NCBI RefSeq assembly: GCF_004193775.1 | Contig: NC_041007.1 | Coordinates: 26,625,323-26,689,322 of the forward strand | Direction: 5' to 3' | DNA: 64,000 bases | Origin: Glycine soja | Lineage: Eukaryota; Streptophyta; Magnoliopsida; Fabales; Fabaceae | Shown: in pieces, positions 9,966 through 21,406 of the stretch | How the letters are laid out: the number at the start of each line of letters is the position of its first letter | Position numbering within the stretch: the stretch's first letter is position 1 | Program-made: the position numbers and the translations under genes | The notes under the pieces: generated by a model | What the model saw: the letters and a program-made list of their open reading frames with translations, nothing else | Told to the model about the DNA's origin: nothing | Database searches by the model: none

Positions 9966-10819
9966 CTGTTTTTTAGAGAGTTAGGCCATTTAATCTTGTG
10001 CAATGTTTTATCATGACTTTCTCCTTTGTTGGTTTCCCTTTATTTGTCTTATGTTCTTGTGTATATAAACTTTTTGTTGCTTTTAGTGTGTTTTAAAATG
10101 TATGCATGAGGTAAATATTTATTCATTTGATGCACACAAACACCGACACTATTTGCACACACTGTGAGTGAAAAAGGGCCCTATACCCGGGTTCATGGGA
10201 ACATAAGGAGTGGAGGTGAATCTGTGATCATGCTAGGTCTCCGACTTGCTTGATTACAGTGAACCCTCATCTAGAGCTTTTCTCTTTGAAAACTTATTGT
10301 TGCTAGTAGTCCCTACTGCTGCAATATGTTCTTCGAAGGGGATGATACCTCTAGAAACCATCAAGAGAGATATGACTACCTTGGGGATTATTGCTAAAAG
10401 CCTAGTTAGTTCTCTCCCTTATAGGTCCCTTAAATAGGGGCACGGAGCAAACACGCTGCGTGCCATTTTTCACACTGCCATGCATAAGTATCATATACCC
10501 GTTTGCTTATGTTCAGTGAATATTATCATACTATGTACATCCCCGTATTGTACCTTTCGCATGTGCATCATGTGCGGGTTCCGTCTTAATCCCCTCTCTT
10601 GGGCAAACCAACGGAGGGTCCGTGTCACCTTCTTAAATACATACGTTGGGCACTTTGCTACCCCAAGACGTTGTATCTAAGAAGGAGACAATTTCCCGAG
10701 CTCCCGTATTCATAAATTGCATCCGTGTCATATGCATTCCTTCATGCATTCATCCATTCCACCCATGATAGATGTCGGAGTTTTGATTCGCACTAGATTT
10801 TATTTCACTTTAGTAAAAC
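9966..10819 (+). other. Ogre A leader between PBS and ORF1
   Basis: About 0.85 kb without a convincing gene. It closely matches the leader of Ogre B (53634-54477), far better than the ORF1 coding relics match each other. A 63-codon open frame at 10246-10437 is kept in both but begins with TTG, not ATG. The end (ACTTTAG just before ATG at 10820) looks like a splice acceptor. Confidence 0.6.
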
Positions 10820-12695
10820 ATGGGATCAAGTCAAAAGCCTTCGCTTAAAAAGAGGTTTTATCAAGTCAAAATCAAGAGCTTAGAGGTCACCAGTTTACGA
10901 AAGTTGGGGCAATTAATGGGTCAACTTCAACGGCAAGCCTTCCGCAAAGCCTATGGTAAGCATTTGGGACCTAGCTAGGGTAGAAGTCTCCATGGAACCA
11001 ATTGCCTCCCTCGCCCAGTATTATGATCAGCCGTTGAGGTGCTTCATCTTTGGGGACTTCCAGCTATCACCAATGGTGGAAGAATTTGAAGAGATCCTAG
11101 GATGTCCTCTAGGGGGAAGGAAACCATACCTCTTCTCAGGGTTCTACCCCTCATTGGCCAGAATTTCTAAAAAAAGTCCAAATCTCGGCGCAGGAATTAG
11201 ACCGCCAAAGGCAAGTCGAAAATGGGGTGGTCGGAATACCGAGAAAATGTTTGGAGGTAAAAGCAAGAATCTTGGCAGATAAAGGCGAGTGGACCCCATT
11301 CATAGATATTCTCACACTGTTGATTTTCGAGGGAGTCCTCTTTCCAAATGTGGATGGGTTGGTGGACCTGGCAGCGATCGACGTTTTTCTCGCCTATCAT
11401 AACCACAAGGAAAGTCCGGTTGTCGCTATGCTAGCCGACCTATATGACACCTTCGACCGAAGATGTGAAGAAAGCAATGCAAGGATTGTTTGTTGTACTC
11501 CAGCTCTCTATGTGGGGCTGGTTTCACACCTTTTTCTCCAAGAAGGTAGGCCCGTCTATCCGCTACAAGGTTACCGCTCGTGCGTCGAAAAAGGAAAGGC
11601 GAATTGGGACCAACTCTTGGCTAGCATGGGGGGGCGTCTGTTAATTGGTTCCCTCGCTAGAAGGAAGGAAGAATCAGGATTCTATCTTCATGCGAAGGAT
11701 GTCCAAATGTTCCCTTGATGGGAACAAGGGGTTGTATTAATTATAATCCCGTTCTCACCATAAGACAGCTTGGCTACCCCATGAGAGGAGCGCCATTAGA
11801 CGAAAGCATCACGCCTTTCATCGCACGGGGTTTTAGTGACCACAACGCGAGGGTACTCCAAGGAGTTCGCAAGGCATGGGATGCGGCATGAAGAAAGGAC
11901 AGAGAGCTTAGGGGAAGCAATAATGGGATCATCGGCGGCTATCATAAGTGGCTGGGAGTCCGAACACAAGGACTGGATTGGCTCCCAAATCTAAAGACTG
12001 TGAGAGACGATGAGGTTAAAGCTTCGGAAGAAAGTGATGAGGTACAAGCCCTAAAGGCAGAGCTTGAAAGAGCCTGGGTAGTCGAAGAGAAGTTCAAGTC
12101 CATAGCCATCAAAGTCTGAAAAGAGTATGATGAACTAAGGGATGTCAATATGGCCACCGCTGAAGCCTTGGAACGAAAAACCAAGAAGGCCCGAAAGGAA
12201 GAACACGACCAAAGCAAAGTTTTGAGGGGCTTTATAGGGCAGCAATAGTGAGCTCAAGCTCCAAAGAGGTGAAAGGAATCATCACGGGTCAAAGGCATGA
12301 TCTTGAAGGACGAGCTAAAGGCTTGCCTTAGGTCGAAAAGAAATTTGTCCCAACAGTTAAGCGAGACTGAAGGAAATATGTGGGCCATCATCGATGAGTG
12401 CAAAGAGAAGCTAAATCTAGCAGCGACTCACGAGCAAAGGCTAGAGGATGAGTACGCCAAGATATCAGCAGAAAGGGAAGTAAGGGAAAGGGTAATTGAT
12501 TCATTGCACCAAGAGGCAACAATGTGGACGGACCGATTTGCTCTTACTTTGAACAGGAGTCAAGAACTTCCCCCATTGCTAGCCAAGGCCAAAGCAGTGG
12601 CGGACACCTACTCCACCCCCAAGGAGATCCGCGGACTTCTCAGCTATTGTCAGCATATGATAGACTTAATGGACCATATGATTAGAAACCGCTAG
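10820..12695 (+). pseudogene. Ogre ORF1 relic (protein of unknown function upstream of gag)
   Basis: ORF1 upstream of gag is a hallmark of Ogre elements; its function is unknown. The start is taken at ATG 10820 by alignment with ORF1 of Ogre B. Matching pieces are found in several frames: FYQVKIKSL near 10860, EEFEEILGCPLGGRKPYL near 11080, VDGLVDLAAIDVFLAYH near 11350, and the long coiled-coil C-terminal part ending QHMIDLMDHMIRNR at 12695. Several frameshifts and stops (for example near 10970, 11170, 11716, 11890 and 12118) make it non-coding. Identity to Ogre B is moderate, about three quarters of residues where I compared it. Confidence 0.85.
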
Positions 12696-13786
12696 GAAGT
12701 TTGTATTGTCGCTCAGATCTTGACTAGTTATAACTTTTTGAAAAAAATGAGTTTATCCCACATTTTTACTCCAAAAATCAGTGCGAATCAAGTCACTCCC
12801 ACATTTTATCTCTAGCATGCATTGTATGTTGGTCTTGCCCTTTGTCACGGGAAGCCGGAAGGTCCATATCACCTTCTTAATTGTACACATGGGGCACTGT
12901 GCCCCCAAATGCGCAAGTAAGAAGAGATAATTTTCCGGGCTCTCGTGTCCGTAAAATGCATTCATATCATGCATCGCATAAGCATCTCTTCATAACATCA
13001 TAATGGACATATCCTGCATTTGTCCGTTATCATATTCCAGCCTCACATTTTGCATGAGTCATGGCATCATCATGCATATGCGTTCAACAAACTGTTTGAT
13101 CTGCAAAATTGCATACCATTTGTTTTCATGTTTGCTCATCCTTGCGTTTTCCTCTACAAAACAAAAACAAAAAAGGGGGAAGCGTGAAACTTCACACTAC
13201 ATTCTTAGTTTCATGTGTTAGGCACCACGAGCCAACCGTGTTGGGATCATAAACCCGTTTCACTTAAAAACAAAATAATTGAACATGGTACCTAATGCAT
13301 GGTTAACTAGGAAATGGTGTTTCTTCGGGCATCTCAATTTCATAATTACATTTTCCGTGCATAAGCTTAAAGTATGCCCGAGTCATTCATCCCTATGAGA
13401 TGTTGTTGAAGTATTGGCGATTAGAATTGCCATTCCTTGGATTACGGGGTTGAACCAAGCTCAAGCTTTTACAAAAAGGTTCATCAAGTCAAGTTGAAAT
13501 ATGGAGGTAACCGTCTTGCAAAATTGGGGCAAAAGATGAATCGAGTCACATCAATGCTTCGTCTACTTCCAAACATATTTAGGATTATTGATGTCCTTGT
13601 TACTTCCAGTTTCACCTTGACAAAGATGTCATGGACCATGTTGAAAATCTAAATTGATTCAACCCCATATCCTGCGTAAATATTCGCAATACTTCGACTG
13701 TACATCATTCGCATGCATCCATGCTTTTCATTGGTTGCATTGCTCATTGCATTCTTTCCTTGAAAAATAAAATAAAATAAAATAAA
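12696..13786 (+). other. Ogre A spacer between ORF1 relic and gag relic
   Basis: About 1.1 kb of noncoding sequence with many GCATGCAT-like and TTGCAT words. Ogre B has only about 240 bp at this place, so this block is either an insertion in A or a deletion in B. A short stretch near 13470-13530 (FYKKVHQVKLKYGG...LGQ) resembles the start of ORF1 (RFYQVKVKSL...LGR), which suggests a diverged partial duplication. Confidence 0.5.
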
Positions 13787-15300
13787 ATGAACTTATCAAA
13801 AAGAAAAGGAAACGCTTTACGGCGCCCTTACCGAACTCGTGCTAGAGCTAGAGTAATGGGTGAAGCAGAGAAGGTGCAAGAGAAGATGAAGGCCAAAAAT
13901 GGAGGCCATAAAAGAGCAAATGGCCACAATGATAAAAGCCATGATGAGCATGAAGAGGATAATGGAAGCCAATGCGGTTATAGTTGCCGCTATTAGCGTT
14001 GTTGCTAAGGTGAACCCGACGTCCCCATCTGGCCTCAAGCAAATGAATCATCCAACCTCAAATATGGTAGGCAAAGATTTGGAAAGTACGGATGACCCCG
14101 TGATGTGCAAATTCAAAACGAGCACGCCTTCCCATCATATGGCTTGCCTCCCAACTATACACCACCCAATGTGGCATACACTCTCAATGAAAATCTCAAT
14201 AACTCCACTCCGATACTCATTGAGAACCAATAACCTCATCAGGCACATGTCTCTCGACCCATGGAGGAGACACATGAAATTCCCCACCACGATCTAGCCA
14301 ACTTCGAGCCTTGCCTCGGATATGCTGCTGAAGGGCAAGCAGTTGGTGGTATACCCCTGCAAAACACTTTGGAGGGCCCTCAGTATCACCCACAACTGCA
14401 CCTCTTGCATTCCACAGCGGTTAAAAACCCTCATGACTATGGCAGGGATGGGAAAGTTGGATCATCTAGAGGAAAGGCTCAGGGCCATTGAAGGAGGTGA
14501 AGATTATGCCTTTGCTAACCTAAAAGAGTTGTTCCTAGTACCCAATATCATCACCCCTCCCAAGTTCAAGGTGCTGGACTTTGACAAGTACAAGGGGACT
14601 ACTTGTCCCAAGAACCATCTAAAGATGTATTGTCAGAAGATGGGGGAATACGCAAAAGATGAGGAATTGTTGATACATTCCTTCCATGAAAGTCTTACTG
14701 GGGTAGCTGTTACCTGGTACACTAACTTGGAACCTTCCCGAGTCTATTCTTGGAAGGACCTAATGGTTGCCTTTGTTAGGCAGTATTAGTACAATTTTGA
14801 TATGGTTCCGGATAGGATGCAACTATAGAACATGTGCAAAAAGGGGGACGGATCATTCAAAGAACACGCCCAAAAGGTGGAGGGATCTGGCGGCCCAGGT
14901 GGTACCCCCAATAATGGAGAGGGAGACGATAATCGTGATGGTAGACACATTATCGGTACTCTACTATGAAAAGATGGTGGGCTGCGCACCCTCAAAGCTT
15001 TGCAGATTTGGTCTTCGCCAGTGAAAGGATCAATGTGGGTCCGAAAAGAGGCAAATTTGATCATCCTACTAGGACGACTGAGAAAACTGGGGCAAATAAA
15101 GAGGGTGAGAAAGAGGGAGAAACCCATGCTGTGACTGCCATTCCTATACGGCCAAGTTTCCCACCAACCCAACAATATCTTTACTCAGCCAATAACAAAC
15201 TTTCTCCTTACCCACCACCCAGTTATCCACAAAGGCCATCCCTAAATCAACCACAAAGTCTGTCTACCGCACTTCCAATGACGAAGACCACCTTTAGCAC
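13787..15300 (+). pseudogene. Ogre gag relic
   Basis: It parallels Ogre B gag: an N-terminal coiled coil from ATG 13856, a degenerate proline-rich linker, then the gag core (EERLRAIEGGEDYAFANLKEL, FKVLDFDKYKGTTCPKNHLK, WYTNLEPSRVYSWKDL) at about 14460-14790. Frame is lost after 14787 (stop in RQY) and again repeatedly up to 15060. Protease and everything beyond is absent; the sequence runs into a 32-A tract at 15306. It cannot make a working capsid protein. Confidence 0.85.
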
Positions 15301-15304
15301 AAAC

Positions 15305-15305
<1 letters not shown>

Positions 15306-15337
<32 letters not shown>
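15306..15337 (+). repeat. A32 tract marking the gag/pol deletion edge in Ogre A
   Basis: A run of 32 A lies just after the gag relic and before unrelated 3' sequence. Ogre B has a T run (minus-strand A run) of about 26 at 43599-43624, between pol and the 3' ORF. The A tract may therefore be the same landmark, and the pol deletion lies just before it. Confidence 0.6.
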
Positions 15338-15338
<1 letters not shown>

Positions 15339-15588
15339 AATCAAAATCAAAATCACAAAATAGGGAAAGAATGCCATGAACATTGTACAACTTTCCATTA
15401 CATTGCATTGTTTCATATAAAGTCCGCATTTACCCAAATTTCACAACAAAGGTTGCATGCATTTGCATCCCTCAAAATCATGTTAACTACATAGATTCCC
15501 TACATCTAAATGTCCAAATCTTTTGAATTTGGGGTGACCGGCTCTCTCGATGAGTCGATCTCTTGCTTTCTCATAAGGATGGACCCTC

Positions 15589-17040
15589 GGGTACTAGTAC
15601 CCTGGTCTTCAGAGGACTACACGTCCTCGCCAACAGAGGGCTGCACGCCCTCACCTTAAGAGGACTGTGTGTCCTCACTTTCAGAGGACCGCATGTCCTC
15701 ACCTTCAGAGGGCTACACGCCCTCGCCATCAGAGGACTGCGTGTCCTCACCTTCAGAGGGCTACACGCCCTCGCCATCAGAGGACTGCATGTCCTCACCT
15801 TCAGAGGGTTACACGCCCTCGCCATCAGAGGACTGCATGTCCTCACCTTCGTAGGGCTACACGCCCTCACCTTTAGAGGACTACACGTCCTCGCCAACAG
15901 AGGGCTGCACGCCCTCACCTTGAGAGGACTACACGTCCTCGCCAACGTAGGGCTACACGCCCTCACCTTTAGAGGACTACACGTCCTCGCCTTCAGAGGA
16001 CTCCATGTCCTCACCATCAGGGGGCTGCACGCCCTCACCGTTGAGAGGACTACACGTCCTCGCCTTGAGAGGACTACACGTCCTCACCATCAGAGGGCTG
16101 CACGCCCTTACCTCCAGAGGACTACATGTCCTCGCCTTGAGAGGGCTACACGCCCTCACCTTGGGTACTAGTTACCCTCACCGTTGAGAGGACTACACGT
16201 CCTCGCCTTGAGAGGACTACACGTCCTCACCATCAGAGGGCTGCACGCCCTTACCTACAGAGGACTACATGTCCTCGCCTTGAGAGGGCTACACGCCCTC
16301 ACCTTGGGTACTAGTTACCCTCACCGTTGAGAGGACTACACGTCCTCGCCTTGAGAGGACTACACGTCCTCACCATCAGAGGGCTGCACGCCCTTACCTC
16401 CAGAGGACTACATGTCCTCGCCTTGAGAGGGCTACACGCCCTCACCTTGGGTACTAGTTACCCTCACCGTCAGAGGACTACACGTCCTCGCCTTGAGAGG
16501 ACTACACGTCCTCACCATCAGAGGGCTACACGCCCTCACCTTGGGTACTAGTTACCCTCACCGTTGAGAGGACTACACGTCCTCGCCTTGAGAGGACTAC
16601 ACGTCCTCACCATCAGAGGGCTGCATGCCCTCACCGTCAGAGGACTACACGTCCTCGCCTTGAGAGGACTACATGTCCTCACCACCAGAGGGCTGCACGC
16701 CCTCACCTCCAGAGGACTATAAGTCCTCGCCTTCAGAGGGCTACACGCCCTCACCTTGGGTACTAGTTACCTTCACCTTCAGAGGACTACACGTCCTCGC
16801 CTTCAAAGGGTCATGTACCTTCAACTTCAGAGGACTACACGTCCTCGCCGTCAAAGGGTCATGTGCCTTCACCTTTGTAGGGCATGCCCTCACCTTCAGA
16901 GGATTGCACGTCCTTGCCATCATAGGACTACACTCCCTCGCCTTCGAAAGGCGACACGTCCTGAACTTCAGAGGGCTACACGCCCTCGCCTTTAGAGGAC
17001 TACGCGTCCTCACCTTCAGTGGGCTCCATATCCACACCTT
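15589..17040 (+). repeat. Tandem array of about 70 hairpin units of 21 bp
   Basis: Each unit is a short inverted repeat plus a CACC/CGCC spacer. The two main kinds are GAGGAC-TACAC-GTCCTC and GAGGGC-TGCAC-GCCCTC. They differ at matched places in the two arms, so pairing is kept. Rarer units are GGGTACTAGTACCC, GGGTA-CTAGT-TACCC and GGGCATGCCC. A higher-order block ending with GGGTACTAGTTACCC recurs about every 130-140 bp between 16140 and 16760. The 21-bp period gives long open frames on both strands, which I do not regard as genes. Ogre 3' regions are known to breed tandem repeats; the covarying stems are what is unusual. Confidence 0.95.
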
Positions 17041-17099
17041 AAGATAATTTAAGGTCCTCTGTCCTTAAATGCTTAACCAAGACTTGCACTCCCGGTTAA

Positions 17100-17839
17100 G
17101 GGACCAGTAGTTTCCTTTTAACGGTTCCTGGGCCACCCCCTGATATTGGAGGAGGGCCAACTGTGCGAGCACAACCAGAGAGGGAGGCTATCACACAGCT
17201 ACTATGCATACCGGGGCAAGATTTCACCCGTGCCGCTGCAAAGAGACGAGTGCGGATCATGCGCACCAACATGACCACTCTTACACAGATATAGATGACA
17301 TTGCTACTTAACAACATTCTGCCCAGCGACCGCAATGCCAATCTCCCCCTGCAAAAGTATCAGTTGGTCTGTGTCGTCCCGACATGGGTAAGTATGCATA
17401 TGGTTCAACTGATTTCTGATACCATTTATTTGTTTGCAGGGATCGCACCCACAAAGACACCCAGTGAACCTGAAGAAGTCCAACAGGGCCCTGGGGTTTC
17501 CAGCTCTGGTTACAGGCCTCTATCAGTCCTACAGGGTGCTCGTACCCCCCCGACAAGGTCACATCATCATAGGTAAGTATGCACATCGCTCAACTGATTT
17601 CTGATTTCATCAATTGTTTGCAGCGATCGCACCTGCAAGACACCCAGTGGACCCGAAGAAGTCCAACAGGGTCTTGGAGTTGTCAAGCTCTAATTACGGG
17701 TCTCTGTCAGTTCTACGGAGTACCTGTCACCTCCAGCAAGGGCATCAGGCCCCCTACTAATCGAGCTTTCATCAAGAAGTACTGCGTCTCCAGGCAGGCG
17801 CAGGGCGAAACACCACAGCAGCCTGGGGATGGTCGGTAG
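17100..17839 (+). pseudogene. Relic of the Ogre 3' ORF (downstream-of-pol gene)
   Basis: The segment RIMRTNMTTLTQ...LLLNNILP...YQLVCVV...AQLISDTIYLFAGIAPT matches the middle of the 3' ORF of Ogre B (minus strand, 41700-41450). It is broken by stops (for example at about 17290 and 17574). A part of about 180 bp is tandemly duplicated (about 17400-17575 and 17580-17735). The N-terminal third and the acidic tail are missing. Confidence 0.75.
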
Positions 17840-18157
17840 CGGGCAATAGACGCACCGCCACCACCTTTAGAGTTCACCTTTGCTCATCCACAAAAAGGTT
17901 TGAGTATTGCCTACGACACATGGCCGACCAATAGGCAACCAAGTCCAAAGCCAAAGGTAAGGAAAGTACTAGGTCAGTGACCGACAAGTCATAAGGCGTC
18001 CAGCTAAAGACATTAAAGAAGCGCTACTAGGAGGCAACCTAGTACCTTTTGAATCTATGCTTGTTATTTGATCACTTTTTATAGTAGGACGCACCTAGTT
18101 GCTCATGATCCTGGGGATTTAAATAAAACATGCGCAAGCTCGGAAGGTAGTCATACC

Positions 18158-18440
18158 TCACAAAATATATATATGTATGTTTAGGTAGAAAGATACCTTA
18201 GATATGCATGTATGTAAACAAAAAAAACACTTCACAAAATATATATATGTATGTTTAGGTAGAAAGATACCTTAGATATGCATGTATGTAAACAAAAAAT
18301 ACTTCACAAAATATATATGTATGTTTAGGTAGAAAGATACCTTGGATATGCATGTATATAGCAAAAATACCTTACAAAACATATATATGTATGTTTAGGT
18401 AGCAAGATACCTTGGATATGCATGTATATAGCAAAATACC
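18158..18440 (+). repeat. About four tandem units of about 70 bp, A/T-rich
   Basis: Each unit has CTTCACAAAATATATA, TATGTTTAGGTAGAAAG, ATACCTTAGATATGCATG and an A run. Ogre B keeps at most weak traces (near 42660-42850). Confidence 0.85.
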
Positions 18441-19009
18441 TCATGAAAAAAAAAAAGAGAAGAAAAAAAACAAACAAGAAAAAGAAATAAACAAATGATA
18501 ATGATAAAAAAAAAAAGAAGAAGGAGAAAAAAGAAAAATAAGTTGTCAAGCTGAAAAACCAACATGCTTTTGAAAAGAGATGACTTCCAACTTTTCTTTG
18601 GAAAAATTCACTGATCATAACTAGTTTTTGAAAAAAATGTGTATACACCTGAAGGGTGAATGCTGTGAAGATTTTCCCAGACGCCCGAAATGGACTCGGA
18701 TGAATGCACAAATTGATAAAAGAACATATTTTGGAAACATTGGGTTGATTTAAAATAGAGGAAATGAATCCTGAGCCCTAGCATCACATGACCATAAAAG
18801 TTTGACACTTGAGTGTCCGCATAGGTGCATGCATGACCAGTTTTGCATGAAGTTTCCAAATCATCATTTTTGCATTTGTGTCATGGAAATAATGTGGGGC
18901 ATCCCTTTTATCCTTGAACCAAACCAAACCCTGACATGTATCATGTCTAGCCATTCTACAAACCTTGATCCAAAATCATGACTCACTATAATCCTTACCC
19001 TCGGAAGCA

Positions 19010-19200
19010 AAAAAAGGAAAGAAGGAAATTTTCCAATCAAAGAGAAAGCAAAAAGAAAAGAAAGGAAATTCCCAATCAAAGAGTGGGAGAAAGCAAAAAG
19101 AAAAGAAAGGAAATTCCCAATCAAAGAGTGGGGGAAAGCAAAAAGAAAAGAAAGAAAATTCCCAACCAAAGAATGGGAGAAAGTAAAAAAGGAAGGAAAG
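19010..19200 (+). repeat. Purine-rich 45-bp tandem repeats
   Basis: About four units of GGAAATTCCCAATCAAAGAG plus GTGGGAGAAAGCAAAAAG. Ogre B has the reverse-complement block at about 39860-40000. GGAAATTCC is itself a palindrome. Confidence 0.85.
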
Positions 19201-20219
19201 AAAGTTCTTGATCAAAGAAACTAGAAGAAATGTGCAGAAAGGTCTTTTGACCAGACAATATCTGAACAATACAGAATTGTCGCCAAATGAACAAAAAAGA
19301 AGGAAAGGAAACCACGACCTAAAATGGTCTTCTCCCTTTGATTACCAACCAAAATCCCGTGCGCTAGCGACCTTTTTTTCTCGCCCCGCACTAAACAAAA
19401 AAAAAACAGAAAAAGAAAAAGCCAGGAAAATCAAAAGCCAAAAACACACAAAAGCCGAAAGAAGAAACCACCAAAAGAACCCATTCCCAAGGGAAGCCCT
19501 ATTGATCCATGATCACGCATGTAATTTTTGATTTGATAGGAAATAATTTGCAAAGTCAAGTCATGACATATCTATGGTTCGGAATTAGGATGAAACACTT
19601 ACCTGTGCGAGATTGATACACTTTGAGTGATTTTCTTCTATTTTTGTCGAACCCAGTGTTTCCTCTAAATGGTCATTTAGAAACGAAATGCTAACATCCA
19701 AAATCTCATTTATGGTTATGAGAAAATTTCATCAGCATACTCTCCTTCCCCGGTAGACGCATTGTTTTTCACTCAAAAAGGCATATGCTGCTCTAATCAG
19801 TTGGAATATTTGTCTCTTTGCTAAAGCATGTTTGCGTTTTAGTGGAGAAAACACCGAGACTTTTTCAAGTCTCACAAGTTATCCAGAATTACATAGGTCT
19901 GAGTTCCTCATTGGGGGATACGTAGGAGCAAGAGCCTCGCTTTTGTCGACCGCACCGCTTTTTGTTGCCATGACCCAAGAGCTGGTAACCCGCGGAGACA
20001 CCTTACGGTTATCCGCACCTCGAGTGTGATTGATAAGCAGAGGCCAATATGGTCATCTGCGCCCTTTCCGGAGATGTCAGCATCTTCCGATGGAGGCTTT
20101 TCAAGTCTCACAAGTTATCCAGAACTACGTAGGTCTGAGTTCCTCATTGGAGGATACGTAGGAGCAAGAGCTTTGCTTTTGTCGGCCGCCCCATAATCTT
20201 TGTCATACTGACCCTGAGG

Positions 20220-20890
20220 TCATGTGACGTGCACCCATGATACGCGGAGATACCTTATGGTTATTCGCACCCTTTTGTCATCCAGAGGCGGCGGGCCCGA
20301 TGACAAGCAGAGACCAAGTTTGGTCATTCTGCACCCATGATACGCGGAGATACCTTATGGTTATTCGCACCCTTTTGTCATCCAGAGGCGGCGGGCCCGA
20401 TGACAAGCAGAGACCAAGTTTGGTCATTCTGCACCCATGATACGCGGAGATACCTTACGGTTATCCGCACCCCTTTGCCATTCAGACACAGTCGTGTCCG
20501 ATGGCACGCAGAGACCAAGTTTGGTCATTCTGCACCCATGATACGCGGAGATACCTTACGGTTATCCGCACCCCTTTGCCATTCAGACACAGTCGTGTCC
20601 GATGGCATGCAGAGACCAAGTTTGGTCATTCTGCACCCATGATACGCGGAGATACCTTACGGTTATCCGCACCCCTTTGCCATTCAGACACAGTCGTGTC
20701 CGATGGCACGCAGAGACCAAGTTTGGTCATTCTGCACCCATGATACGCGGAGATACCTTACGGTTATCCGCACCCTTTTTGTCATCCAGAGGCGGCGGGC
20801 CCGATGACAAGCAGAGACCAAGTTTGGTTATTCTGCACCCATGATACGCGGAGATACCTTATGGTTATTCGCACCCATTCTTTTGCTATC
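20220..20890 (+). repeat. Array of about seven 100-bp stem-loop units in Ogre A
   Basis: Each unit has GATACGCGGAGATACCTTA, a hairpin, and AGAGACCAAGTTTGGTCATT (AACTTGG/CCAAGTT-like pairing). The hairpins vary but still pair: TTGTCATC with GATGACAA, TGCCAT with ATGGCA around an inner GACAC/GTGTC, and TGCTATC with GATAGCA. Confidence 0.9.
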
Positions 20891-21039
20891 TGTAAGACAG
20901 AACGCTTGATAGCATGCAGGGGCTGACACAGCCTTCTGCACCTTTTGTTCCTCCGGGAACAACAAAGTCATTTACATGCGGAAATTTCATGGTCGCCCGC
21001 GACTCTCGTCAACCGGGAGGAGCGAAATTAGTGTCATAC

Positions 21040-21300
21040 ACTGATTTTCGGGGACCTTTGCTTGATGACATGTGACCATTCTTTGGTCCTTGTGAGGTGC
21101 TTGGCACCCATCATTAGGCAATTTGTGAAATCCTAGGAACGACAAGTCACGGTCACCCGCGACTGTCGTCAACCGAGAGGAGCGAAATTAGTGTCATACA
21201 CTGATTTTCGGGGACCTTTGCTTGATGACATGCGACCATTCTTTGGTCCTTGTGAGGTGCTTGGCACCCATCATTAGGCAATTTGTGAAATTTTGGGAAC
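21040..21300 (+). repeat. Two extra copies of the LTR 5' end upstream of the 3' LTR
   Basis: GGGGACCTTTGCTTGATGAC through CATCATTAGGCAATTTGTGA, that is LTR positions of about 20-115, occurs twice in tandem before the real LTR start at 21428. Each copy is separated by a CACCCGCGACT/GTCGTC spacer. Confidence 0.9.
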
Positions 21301-21406
21301 AACAAGTCATTTGCATGTGGAGATTTTATGGTCACCCGCGACTCTCGCCAAGTCGAGAGGAACGAAATTAGTGTCTTATCTTTACTTTCATTTTATCTCC
21401 AATAAA

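Noticed and set aside
10246..10437. 63-codon ORF in the Ogre leader, kept in both Ogres
   Set aside because: It begins with TTG and has no ATG near its start. The surrounding leader is equally conserved, and changes are evenly silent and non-silent.
15589..17040. CRISPR array
   Set aside because: Units are contiguous with no unique spacers, the context is a plant retrotransposon, and there are no cas genes.
15563..17047. Open frames of 100-200 codons on both strands over the hairpin array
   Set aside because: A 21-bp period without stop words keeps frames open by itself, and the palindromic units make both strands alike. No homology.
18864..19315. Phe/Leu-rich minus-strand frames resembling membrane proteins
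   Set aside because: Reverse of a purine-rich tandem repeat; no conservation of frame between Ogre copies.
20237..20844. Overlapping 60-100 codon frames in the 3' array of Ogre A
   Set aside because: Produced by the 100-101 bp repeat; frames shift between units and nothing similar is coded in Ogre B.
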